Shown here one piece after another: positions 7,958-19,400 of a stretch of DNA of 64,000 nt. Position 1 is the first letter of the stretch. Every line of letters starts with the position of its first letter. The notes below the pieces were generated by a model. The model did not search any database, was not told where the DNA came from, and saw only the letters and a program-made list of their open reading frames with translations. Source of the DNA: UBA5704 sp036264355 (GTDB lineage: Bacteria > Acidobacteriota > Thermoanaerobaculia > Multivoradales > UBA5704); contig DATARD010000062.1 in the NCBI GenBank assembly GCA_036264355.1, positions 8,072 through 72,071 on the forward strand, read 5' to 3'. Both the position numbers and the translations under genes were made by a program.

Positions 7958-10426
7958 ATGTCGACTCTGATGCGGGACATCCGGTTCAGTATCCGTACGC
8001 TGACCAAGAGTCCCGGCTTCACCTTGGTGTCGGTACTGACGATGGCGTTGGGCATCGGAGCGTTGAGCTCGATTTTCAGCGTAGTCAATGCAGTGCTGTT
8101 GCGCGCTCTGCCCTATGAGGCGTCAGAGCGCCTGGTCCTCCTCGACGAGTACAGCGAGAAGGACCAGGCGCAGCGGCAGCCGATGTCGTACCTGGACCTG
8201 CGCGACATCGCGCAGCGCCAGCGTTCGTTCGAGGCGCTGGCGGCGCGCACCGACTCGCGGGGCTTCATCGTGCGCGGCGACCAGGGGGCGGAGCTGGTCA
8301 ACGGCGAGATCGTCGGCTCCGCGTACTTCACCCTGCTGGGCATAAAGCCGCAGCTCGGTCAACTGTTCGCGGCCGAGGACGACGAGCCGCCCGGCCACCG
8401 TCACGTGGCGCTGCTGGGCGACGACTACTGGCACAGCCACTTCGCCGCCGACCGGTCGGTGCTCGGCCGAGTGGTGACCATCGACCAGGTCGGCTACACG
8501 GTGCTCGGGGTCTTGCCGGCCGGTTTCTCGGGACTGACCGACGAGGCCAAGATCTGGCTGCCGCTCTCCACCGCCTCCTTGCTGGGCAAGGACTACACGG
8601 ACAAGCGCGGTCTCCAATGGCTCTATGCGGTGGCCCGGCTGAAGAGCGGCGTCACCCTGGAGCAGGCGCGCCAGGACCTCGACCGGATCGGCCACGCGCT
8701 GGAGGCGGAGAACCCGGACGTCAACCGCTCGATCCGTGAAGGGGTGACGCCGCTCGCCGACGCCTGGTTCGGCGAGCTGCGGAAAAATCTCTGGATGTTG
8801 ATGGTGGGAGTGCTCCTGCTGCTGCTCATCGTCTGCACCAACCTGGCGAACCTGCTGCTCGCCCGGTTCGTGGCGCGGCGGCGCGACCTGTCGCTGCGCA
8901 TGGCGCTGGGAGCGCGGCGCGGCGGCCTGGTGCGCCAGATCCTGACCGAGAGCGTCATCCTCGCTCTCCTCGGCTGCGGCGCGGGCCTGCTGCTGGCGCG
9001 CGTCAGCACCGGGCTGCTCGTCCGGGTGAGCGGCATCCCGCTCAAGAGCTTCGTCAGCGTCGACATCGACTATGTGGTGGTCGGCGTGGTGCTCGCCGTG
9101 TCGCTCCTCTCCGGTCTCCTGTTCGGCCTGATCCCCGCGCTGGTGCTGTCGTCGAAGCTCCGCATCTACGAGATCTTCAACGAGGTGGGGCGGCGGGGCA
9201 TGCAGGGGGAGTCCCACCACCGGTTCCAGAACATGCTGATCATCGGCGAGGTGGCGGTCGCCTTGCTGCTCTTGGTCTGCGCCGGCTTGATGACCAAGGG
9301 CTTCGGCAACCTGGTGAGCACGGATCTGGGATTCCGGGACGAGAGCGTTCTGACCCTCCGCACAAGCACCAAGGTCGAGGCCTTCAAAGAGGATGCGGCG
9401 GTGTTTGGCCTGGTGACGCTGGCGCAGCAGAAGATCGCTTCCCTGCCGGGCGTGCGCTCGGTGGCCTTCGAAGGTCCCGGGATGCCGGGGGACGACTGGA
9501 ACGGGCATACCGTGGCCGGGGCCTACATCAGCCTGGAGGACCGCCCGGTGGAGGAGAAGACGACCCTCGTCGGCCTCCATTTCATCAGCCCGGGATACTT
9601 CCGGACTCTCGATACGCCCGTGGACGTCGGCCGCGAATTCCTGGCGAGCGATACGGCGGCCAGTCTGCCGGTCGCGGTGATCAACGAGACCATGGCGCAC
9701 GACCTCTGGCCGGGGCAGAGCGTGATCGGCAAGCGTGTGAAGACCGGCCGGCGCGACGACCCGAAGAAACCCTGGCTGACCGTGGTGGGGATCGTGCGCG
9801 ACGTCCGGCACGATGGCCTCCTGACGGACGGCCGGCCGGGTCTGAACCTCTACGAGGCGCTGTTGCAAAAAGTGCCGCGGCAGCCGCCGCAACTGGCTCT
9901 GCTGGTGCGCACCGCGGTGCCGCCGCTCGCCGTGGCGCCGGCGGTCCAGAAGGAGCTGCGCACCCTGGCGCCCGACCTGCCGGTCTACGACGTCGCTCCC
10001 CTGGCGGAGCGGATGGAGCGGCAGACGCTGGGCCAGCGCTCGCTGGTGCTGATCATGGCGCTTTTCGCCTCCTTTGCCCTGACGCTCGCGGCGGTCGGCG
10101 TGTACGGTGTGATCTCCTACTCGGTCGCGAACCGGACGCAGGAGATCGGCGTGCGCATGGCGCTCGGGGCGCAGCTCCGCGACGTGCTGCGCCTGGTGGT
10201 GGGCCAGGGCGGCCGGCTGGCCTTGATGGGAGTGGCTCTCGGGCTCCTCCTGGCGCTGGTGGTGACGCCGGTGCTGTCGAGCTGGCTGTACGGCGTCAGC
10301 CCGCTCGACAAAGTGATCCTGTGCGGGATGTCGGTTCTCTTGTTGGGGGTTGCCATGGTGGCCAGCTACATCCCCGCCCGGCGGGCTGCCAAGGTGGCAC
10401 CCTTCCAGGCTTTACGGCTGGACTAA
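7958..10426 (+). CDS. FtsX/MacB-like permease of the ADOP (duplicated orphan permease) type
   Basis: An 822-aa membrane protein with two FtsX-type halves: an N-terminal helix (FTLVSVLTMALGIGALSSIF), a MacB-PCD periplasmic domain, three helices, then a second periplasmic domain and helices with the typical RTQEIGVRMALGAQ motif and C-terminal PARRAAKVAP. This duplicated layout without a fused ATPase matches the 'acidobacterial duplicated orphan permease' family. It sits 8 nt upstream of the first NRPS gene, so it is probably co-transcribed and could export the peptide, though ADOP proteins are abundant and the link may be incidental. No ATP-binding partner is in this operon. Start ATG 7958 has GGAGGG about 6 nt upstream. 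Confidence 0.88.
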   Translation: MSTLMRDIRFSIRTLTKSPGFTLVSVLTMALGIGALSSIFSVVNAVLLRALPYEASERLVLLDEYSEKDQAQRQPMSYLDLRDIAQRQRSFEALAARTDSRGFIVRGDQGAELVNGEIVGSAYFTLLGIKPQLGQLFAAEDDEPPGHRHVALLGDDYWHSHFAADRSVLGRVVTIDQVGYTVLGVLPAGFSGLTDEAKIWLPLSTASLLGKDYTDKRGLQWLYAVARLKSGVTLEQARQDLDRIGHALEAENPDVNRSIREGVTPLADAWFGELRKNLWMLMVGVLLLLLIVCTNLANLLLARFVARRRDLSLRMALGARRGGLVRQILTESVILALLGCGAGLLLARVSTGLLVRVSGIPLKSFVSVDIDYVVVGVVLAVSLLSGLLFGLIPALVLSSKLRIYEIFNEVGRRGMQGESHHRFQNMLIIGEVAVALLLLVCAGLMTKGFGNLVSTDLGFRDESVLTLRTSTKVEAFKEDAAVFGLVTLAQQKIASLPGVRSVAFEGPGMPGDDWNGHTVAGAYISLEDRPVEEKTTLVGLHFISPGYFRTLDTPVDVGREFLASDTAASLPVAVINETMAHDLWPGQSVIGKRVKTGRRDDPKKPWLTVVGIVRDVRHDGLLTDGRPGLNLYEALLQKVPRQPPQLALLVRTAVPPLAVAPAVQKELRTLAPDLPVYDVAPLAERMERQTLGQRSLVLIMALFASFALTLAAVGVYGVISYSVANRTQEIGVRMALGAQLRDVLRLVVGQGGRLALMGVALGLLLALVVTPVLSSWLYGVSPLDKVILCGMSVLLLGVAMVASYIPARRAAKVAPFQALRLD

Positions 10427-10434
10427 CGGGTGCG

Positions 10435-13400
10435 ATGAGCCTTGACGACCGGGGCCGGCTCTCCCCCGGAGAGCGCGCCTTGTGGCTCTTGCAGCGCCTC
10501 GCTCCCGCCAGCGCTGCCTACAATCTCGCCGGTGCCGTCCGTATCGCGGCGCTCGATCCGGCGGCGCTCCGCCGTGCCCTGCGCAAGCTGACCGGGCGCC
10601 ACGCCGCTCTGCGCACGACCTATCCCGCCGATCCGCTGACCGGCGAGCCGTTCCGCCGGGTGCACCCGGCATCCTCAGCGCCGGAGCCTGAGATCCGCGA
10701 GGAGACCGGCGCGGACTGGCCGCGGCGGATGGAAACCGAAGCGGCGCGGCCGTTCGATCCCGCCGCCGGTCCGTTGCTGCGGGTGTGGATCGGAAGAGAC
10801 CGGATCGGCGGCGACGGCGCAGTCCTCTTCGTCCTGCATCACCTCATCGCGGATTTCCGCTCCCTGGCCCTGGTGCTGCGCGATCTCGGGGATCTCTATC
10901 GGGAGGAGATCCGCGAGGAGACCGCGGGGCCGCCCGGCGGCCTGCCGCCGGTGGAGATCTCCAGCTATGCGGAGTGGGTGGAGGAGCAGGAGCGGTTCCT
11001 GGCGTCACCGCGCGGAGAGCGCCTGAGAGCTTTCTGGCGGCAGCGCCTGGCGGGGCCGCCGCCGGTCCTCGCGCTACCGGTCGACCGCCCGCGGCCGCCG
11101 GGCCCGGCGAGCGGGGCCGGCGCGTCGTGCGCGCTGGCGCTGGACCGGCAGGCGACGGCGCGGCTGCGGGAGCTGGCGCGGGCGCGCGGGTCGACCTTCT
11201 TTGCCGTCCTCCTCGCCGGTTTTCAGGCCCTCCTGTACCGTGTTTCCGGACGTCGCGATGGACGCGATGGAGACTGCGAAGGCGATGGCGATCTGTGGAT
11301 CGGCGTCCCCACCGCCGGCCGGACGGCGGCACGCTGGGCCGGCACGCTGGGCTATTTCGTCAATCCCGTCATCCTGCGGGGCCGGCCGGCTGCGGAGACT
11401 CCCTTTACGCACCTGGTGGACCAGGCGCGGGAGGAAGCTCACGCGGCGCTGGCGCACCGCGACTGGCCGTTCCCCCTCCTCGCCGCGGAGCTGCCGCGGC
11501 TCTCCTTCCAGGCGATGCTGACCTTCCACCGCACCCGGCACCCGGTGGAGGAGGCCCTCGCCCTCCTCGCGCTCGGCGAGGGGGGAGGGCGCTTCCGGCT
11601 GGGCGGCCTCGATCTGGAGACCCTGCCGCTACGCCGCCAGGCCGCGCAGACCGAGCTGGCGCTCGCCGCCGCCGTGGTGGACGGCGCGCTGCGCGCCGCT
11701 CTGGAGGTGGACGCCGATCTCTTCGACGCCACCACCGCGGCGCGTCTGCTCGGTCATCTCGGCGCCTTGCTGACCGGCGCCGCGGCGCGGCCGGAGACGC
11801 CGGCCGGAGCGTTGCCGCTGCTCACCGCGGCGGAGCGGCAGGAGGTGCTGTTTGAATGGAATGGGGCCGAATGGAACGGTGCGGGCGCCGGCGAGGCGGA
11901 CGAGGAGGAGGCGTCGCTCGCCGCCCTGTTCGCGGCGCAGGCGGAGCGCACACCGGAGGCGGTGGCGCTGGTCTGCGGCGATACGGTGACGACCTATTGC
12001 GAGCTGGCGGCGCGTGCGGGGACCCTGGCGCGGCGCCTGCGCGCGCTCGGGGTCGGACCGGAGGTCCGGGTCGCCCTCTGTGTCCGCCGCTCGCCGCGCC
12101 TGCTGGCCGGTCTCCTCGGCATCCTGGCGGCCGGCGGGGTGTACGTGCCGCTGGACCCCGGGCACCCCCGGGAGCGTTTGGACTTCCTGCTCGCCGACTG
12201 CGGGGCGGCGGTGGTGGTGACGGAGGGGCCTCACCCCCTGACCCCCTCTCCCACCCACTCCCGCCTCCCGGGAGAGGGGGAAACTGGCGGCGTCGATTCA
12301 ATCGTGACACCTGTCGTCCTCCTGGAGGATCTCGAAGACGCCGAGGGCGCCCCTCTGGAGCTCGCGGCGGTGGGGCCGGAGCATCTGGCTTACGTCCTCT
12401 ATACCTCGGGGTCGACCGGCCGGCCGAAGGGGGTGGAGATCGAGCATGGCTCGGCGCTCGCGATGTTGCGGTGGGCGCGGCGGGTTTTTGGGCCGGCGGA
12501 GCGGGCGGCGGTGCTGGCGTCCACCTCGGTGGGTTTCGATCTCTCGGTCTTTGAGCTGTTCCTGCCGCTCTCCACCGGGGGAACGGTGGTGCTGGTGGAG
12601 GATGCCTTGCAGCTCGGTGACGGCGGAGCAGCAGGAGTGACGCTGGTCAACACCGTGCCGTCGGCGATGGCCGAGCTGGTGCGCCTGGGTGCGTTGCCGG
12701 CGTCGGTGCGCACGGTCTGCCTGGCGGGGGAGCGGCTGCCGGCGCATCTCGCGGCGGCGGTGCACGCCGCGCTGCCGGGCGTCCGGCTGCTCAACCTGTA
12801 TGGGCCGACCGAGGCGACGACCTATGCCACCTGGGCCGCGGTGCGGGCCGGGGACGGCGGCGGCGAGCCGTCGATCGGCCGGCCGGTCGACGGCACCCGG
12901 GTCTGGCTGCTCGATGACGGGCTGGTGCCGGTGCCGCCGGGGGTGGCCGGCGAGCTCTGCCTGGCCGGCGCCGGTCTCGCCCGCGGCTACGCGATGCGGC
13001 CGGATCTCACCGCCGAACGCTTCGGTCCCGATCCCGATCCGCAGGCGGTGTTCGGAGCGCGCCTCTACCGCACCGGCGACCTGGCGCGCTGGCGGATGGA
13101 TGGCCGCCTGGAGCTGATCGGCCGCCGCGACGAGCAGGTCAAGCTGCGCGGCTTCCGCATCGAGCCCGGTGAGGTGGAGGCGGCGCTCCTCGCCTGCTCC
13201 GGGGTGCGCGCGGCGGCGGTCGTCCTGCGGCACTCTGCGGAAAACCGCCGGCTGGTGGCGTACGTGGCCGGCGAGCCGCAGGGGATCGCCGCTCCGGCTC
13301 TCCGCGAGCATCTGGCGGCGCGACTGCCCGCGCCGTTCGTGCCGTCGGCCTTCGTCATCCTGCCGCGGCTGCCGCTCACGCCGCACGGCAAGGTGGACCG

Positions 13401-16400
13401 GCGGGCCCTCGCCGCCTTGCCACTGCCGGCGGAGGCCGAGGCGGAAGGGTTCGTGCCGCCGCGCGACGCGGTGGAGGAGGGGCTGGCGGCGATCTGGGCG
13501 GAGGTTTTGGAGCAGGATCCGGCGGCGCTCGGCACCGGGGACGACTTTTTTGCGCTGGGTGGTCATTCGCTGCTCGCCACCCGGGTGCTGGCGCGGGTGC
13601 GCGAGGTGTTCGGTGTCGCGTTGCCGTTGCGCGATCTGTTCGCGGCGCCCACCCTGGCGGGTCTGGCGGAGCGGGTGCGCGCCGCGGCGCCTGGAGTGTC
13701 TGAGGCCGTGCTCCGCCGCGATCCGGCGCTCGACGGCTCCCCGGCTCCCCTCTCCTTCGCCCAGGAGCGCTTCTGGCTCGCCGACCGGTTGCAGCCCGGC
13801 TCGCCGGCCTACAACCTGGCCGGCGCCGCCCGGCTGCGCGGTCCGCTCCGTCCGGACACCCTGCGGCGCGCGTTCGGGAAGATCGTCCTGCGGCACGCCG
13901 TCCTGCGCACGCGCTACCCCGAAGGATCTCCGGAAGGAGACGGGGAGCCGGTGGCGGTCGCCGAGCCGCCGCGGACCGCGGATCTGCCCCTGATCGATCT
14001 CGCCGCCCTGCCGGAGAGCGCGATGGAGCGGGAGACGGACCGCCTGGCGGTCGAGCTGGCGCGGCGGCCGTTCGACCTGGAGCGCGGACCGGTGCTGCGC
14101 GCCGCGTTGGTCCGGCGGGCGCACGAGCACGACCTGCTCCTCGCCATCCATCACATCGCCGCCGACGGCGCGTCGATCGACCTGTTCTTCCGCGAGTTGG
14201 CCGTTCTCTCCGGCCGGCCCGGCAGTCTCCGGGAGCTGCCGGAGCCGCCGGTGCAATATGCCGACTTCGCCCGCTGGCAGCGCGGCCGGCTGACCCCCGA
14301 GGCGCTGGCGCCGCTCGCCGCCTGGTGGCAGGCGGAGCTGGCCGGCGCGCCAGCGGCCTTGCACCTGACCACCGACCGGCCGCGTGCGTTGGGAGCTGCG
14401 GGGATGGGAGCGGGACCGGGCGGCGTGCGCCGCCGGCGGATCGATTTGCCGGCGGGTTTCGGAGCCTTGCGCCGGCGCGCCGGCGCGACGCCGTTCATGG
14501 CTCTCGCGGCAACCTTCCTCACTCTTCTTGGCCGGCTCAGCGGGCAGGCCGACGTCCTCGTCGCGACGCCGGTCTCGGAGCGTGGCCGGCGCGAGCTCGA
14601 GCCGCTGCTCGGCTGTCTGGTCAACACCATGGTCCTGCGCGGCCGGATGGCGGATGACCCGTCCGCTGCGGACTTCCTGGCGCGCGTCCGCGCCGCCTGT
14701 CTGGACGGCTGGGCGCACCAGGACCTGCCGTTCGAGCGGCTGGCCGGGCGGCCGGCGGATCGACCGGAGGTTCGGGCCCTCTTCGAGCTCCATCCGCGGC
14801 GGGCGGCGGGGATGTCTCTGGGCGCGGCGACGCTCGCTCTGCGGGAGGTGGAGACCGGCGCCGCCAAGGCCGATCTGGCGCTCACCGTGGAGGACGAGGG
14901 GGCTGCGCTCGGGGCCACGCTGCGCTTCCGCAGCGATCTGTTCGACGGCACCACGGCGGAGCGTCTCCTCCTCTCCCTGGAGATCCTGCTCGCCAGCGCC
15001 ACCGCGGATCCTGGAGCGCGCCTGGGCGATCTCCCCCTGCTCACCGCGGCCGAACGCCACCAGGTCGTGGTGGAGTGGGGCGAGGGCCCGCCGGCAGCCC
15101 CTACCGGATCGCCCCTCCTCTCCCGCATCGCCGGATTGGCGGCGGCGGCACCGGATGCACCGGCGGTCCTCTTCGGCCGCCGGGTCGTGCGTACCCGTGG
15201 CGAGCTGGCGCAGCGGGCGGGCGCGCTCGCCGCGAAGCTGGCCGGCCTCGGCGCCGGTCCCGGCACGGTCGTCGGGCTCTGCCTCAACCGCTCGCCGGAG
15301 CTGGTGGAGTCTGTGCTCGCCGTTCTCGCCACCGGCGCCGCCTACCTTCCCCTCGACCCCGCCTATCCGCGCGCCTACCTGGCGCACGTCCTCGACGATT
15401 CCGCGGTCCCGCTGGTGCTGACCCGGGCGGCTTTGCGCTCCGCCTTGCCGGAGACGCGGGGACGGGTGTTCATCCTGCCGGTGCTGGAGGACGGCGCGGC
15501 GGTCCGGGACGGAACACCGCCCGAGCCGTCGAACCTCTCCGAGACCCCGGCCTACCTTCTCTACACCTCGGGCTCCACCGGCCGACCGAAAGGCATTCCG
15601 ATCCTCCACCGCAGCCTGAGCGCCTATCTCTCCTGGGTGCTCGCGGAGCCGCTGGCGGGGATCGACGGCCTGCCCTTCGTCACCTCCCTCGGCTTCGACG
15701 CCTCCCTGAAACAGCTCTTCGCGCCGCTCCTGGCCGGCTTCCCGGTGCGTCTGGTCGACGACGAGACGGCGCGCCGGCCCGAGAAGCTGCTCGCCGAGCT
15801 GCGCGGTCCCGGGCGGCTGGCGCTCAACTGCATCCCCTCGCTGTGGCGGGAGGTGCTCGACGCGCTGGAGGCGGCCGCGGCGACCGCGAACGCGCAGCCG
15901 CTCGGCCTGGTCCGCCTCCTCCTCGGCGGCGAGGGGTTCGACCGCGGGCTCCTGGAGCGCACCGTCCGCCTGCTGCCGGGGATCGAGGTGTGGAACCTCT
16001 ACGGTCCCACTGAGGCCACGGCCAACGCCGCCGCGGCGCGGCTGGTGGCCACCGCGGGGAGCATTCCGATCGGCCGTCCGCTGCCGGGTGTCCGCCTGGC
16101 GATCACCGATCCCCACCTGCGCCCTCTCCCCGCGGGCGCCGCCGGCGAGCTGCTCCTGGGCGGCACCGGGGTGGCGCCGGGATACTGGCGGCGGCCGGAC
16201 CTGACCGCGGCGCGATTCGTTCCCGATCCGTTCTCCGGCCTGCCGGGGGAGCGCCTCTACCGCACCGGCGACCGCGCCCGGTTTCAGGCCGGCAGCGGAG
16301 ACGTCGAGCTGCTGGGGCGGATCGACCAGCAGGTGAAGGTGCGCGGCCTGCGGGTCGAGCCGGCCGAGATCGAGGCCGTGCTCCGGGGGCATCCGGGGGT

Positions 16401-19400
16401 GGCGGAGTGTGCGGTGGGCACCGATGCCGCGGAGAACCGGCTCATCGCCTGGGTGGTGCTGCGCGAAACCCGCGATGCGATCTCTCCGGCAGCTCTCCGC
16501 CGTCATCTGGAGTCCCGTCTGCCGGCGGCCATGGTGCCGGCGGTCTTCACGTTCCTCGACGCCCTGCCCCGGGCTCCCGCCGGGAAAGTGGACCGCGCCG
16601 CCCTGCTCGTCCCGGAGGTCCCGGACATTCCGGAGGCCGCCGCCGGCTTCCGCCGGTCGCAGACGCCGGCCGAGGAGGTCCTCGCCGGCCTGTGGGCGGA
16701 GACCCTGGGCGTCGCCGAGGTGGCGGCCGGCGACGACTTCTTCGCCTTGGGCGGCCACTCCCTCCTCGCCGCCCGCCTCCTCTCCCGGGTGCGCAACGCC
16801 TTCGGCGTCGACCTGCCGCTCTCCGCCCTGTTCGCCGCGCCGACGGTGGCGGGACTGGCCGCCGCGCTGGCGGCGGCGCGGCGGGAGGGAGCCGCGGAGC
16901 CGCCGCCACCGCCGATCACGGAGGTCGACCGCGACACCCGCATGTTCCTCTCCTTCGCCCAGGAGCGTCTCTGGTTCCTCGCCCAGTGGATGCCCGACAG
17001 CCCGGCGTACAACATCCCGGCCGCGGTGGTCCTCGACGGCGCTCTCGACCTGCCCGCCCTCGCCGCCGCCCTCGGCGAAATCGTCCGCCGGCACGAGGTC
17101 CTGCGCACCACCTTTTCCGCGATCGCCGGCCTGCCGGTGCAGATCCTGGGCGCCGCGGCCGGGGTGCCGCTGCCGCTGGTGGATCTGACGGCGCTCGGCA
17201 TGGCCGGCGAGCCGGCCGCGGCGCTCCTCGGCGCCGAGGAGGCGCGACGGCCGTTCGATCTGCACCGCGGGCCGCTGCTGCGCGCCTGCCTGCTGCGCCT
17301 CGCCGCCTCCCGGCACGTCGTCCTGCTGAGCCTTCACCACATCGTCGCCGACGGCTGGTCGATGGGCGTGCTGATCGGCGAGCTGGCCGCCCTGTACCGC
17401 AGCTCTCAGGAGGGACGGCCGTCGCCGCTGCCGCCGCCGCGCCTGCAGTACGCCGACTTCTCCGCCTGGCAGCGCGAGCGCGCCGCGGGCGCGGGCGCGG
17501 CCGGCGACATCGCCTGGTGGCGCAGCTTCCTGGCCGGCGCGCCGGCGGGGATCGACCTGCCGTCCGACCGGCCGCGCCCGGGCTGGTCCATCCATCGCGG
17601 AGCGCTCTCCCCCTTCCAGATCGATCCGCCGCGGACCGGCCGCCTGCGCAGCCTGGCGCGGCAGGGCGGCGCCACCCTGTTCATGATCCTGCTCACCGCC
17701 TTTCAGGCCCTGCTGGCGCGCCTCTCCGGCGCCACGGACCTGGTGGTGGGCACCGCGGTCGATCAGCGCACGCCCGAAGTCGAGGGGCTGATCGGCCTGT
17801 TCGTCAACCTCCTGGCCCTGCGCGGCGACCTGTCCGGCGATCCTCCGTTCGCGGAGCTTCTCGCCCGCACCCGCCGGGCCACCCTCGACGCTCACGATCA
17901 CCGCGACCTCCCCTTCGAGCGCCTGGTGGCCGCGGTCGAGCCGGTGCGCCACCCGGGGCGCAATCCGCTCTTCCAGGTGGCCTTCTCGTTGCAGAGCGCG
18001 CCGCTGCCGGAAGCGGCGCTCCCCGGGCTGACCCTGGCAGTGAGCGAGCTCGACACCGGCACCGCCCGTTTCGATCTCACCCTGCTCCTGCGCGAAGCCG
18101 CGGGCGGCGTCGCCGGCAGCCTGGAGCACAGCACCGATCTCTTCGACGCGGCGACGATCGATCGCGTTCTCCGTTCGCTCGCCAACCTGCTCGCCGGGGT
18201 GGCGGCCGGCGAGGGGGTCATGGGCCTGCCGCTGTCGCACCTGCCGCTGCTGGCCGCCGAGGAGAGGCGGCAGATCCTGGAGGATTGGACGCATAGCGCC
18301 GACCGGCGGCCCCGCGAAGGCTGCCTCGGCGAGCTGTTCGTCCTGCAGGCGGTCCGCGCTCCCCAGGCGGTCGCGCTGGTGGCGTGCGAGGAGGAGATGA
18401 CCTATGGCGAGCTCGTCCGCCGGGCGTGGGCGGTGGCCCGCCGCCTGCGCGCGCTCGGCGCCGGTCCGGACGTGCCGGTGGCCCTCTGCCTGGAGCGTTC
18501 GCCGGAGCTGGTGGTGGGGATGCTCGGCATCGTCCTGGCCGGCGCCGCCTATGTCCCGCTCGATCTCGCATATCCGGTGGAGCGCCTGGCCTGGATGCTG
18601 GAAGACAGCGGCGCGCGGATCGTGGTGACCCGGGGCGTCGGCGTGACCTCCCTGAGCGCCGCCCTCGGCCGGCTGCTGGAGGCCGGCGGCCTGCGGATCG
18701 TCGATCTCGACCAGACGGCGGAGGCGGCGGAAGACCTGCCGGGCCCGGTGGAGATCGCGCCGATCTCGCCGGACAATCTCGCCTACGTCGTCTTCACCTC
18801 GGGATCGACCGGGCGGCCCAAGGGGGTGGCGGCCACCCATCGCGGGGTGACCCGTCTGGTGGTCGACCCCGGATATGTCGATCTCGGCCCGGCGGAGACC
18901 CTGCTGCAGCTCGCGCCGGTCTCCTTCGACGCCTCGACGTTCGAGATCTGGGGCGCCCTGTTGAACGGCGGCCGGCTGGCTCTTCCGCCGCCGGGGCCGG
19001 TGGCTCTGCGCGAGCTCGGGGAGCTGCTGCGCCGGCACGAGGTCACCACCCTGTTCCTCACCACCGGCCTCTTCCACCAGATGATCGACGAGGAGCCGGC
19101 GGGCCTGGCCGGGCTGGGCCAGCTCCTCTTCGGTGGCGACGTGGCCTCCACTCCCCGCGTCCGCCGCGCCCTCGACCTCCTCCCGGGGGTGCGCCTGATC
19201 CACGCCTACGGGCCGACCGAGGCGACGACCTTCGCCACCTGCGCGACGGTGAGCCGGGACGACGCCACGCGGGCGCGGCTCTCCATCGGCCGTCCGGTGC
19301 CGCGCACCAGCGCGCAGATCCTCGATGCCGGTCTGGAGCCGGTGCCGCCCGGCATACCCGGCGAGCTGTGGCTGGGCGGCGACGGCCTGGCCCGCGGCTA

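Noticed and set aside
8123..9892. A 589-codon frame antisense to the ADOP permease
   Set aside because: Composition-driven shadow without motif or ribosome binding site.
12298..19203. A 2301-codon open frame antisense to NRPS1, and a similar 1486-codon one at 23012-27472
   Set aside because: Both are by-products of high GC and codon-position bias; the translations are low-complexity Arg/Gly/Glu-rich and the plus-strand NRPS reading is certain.
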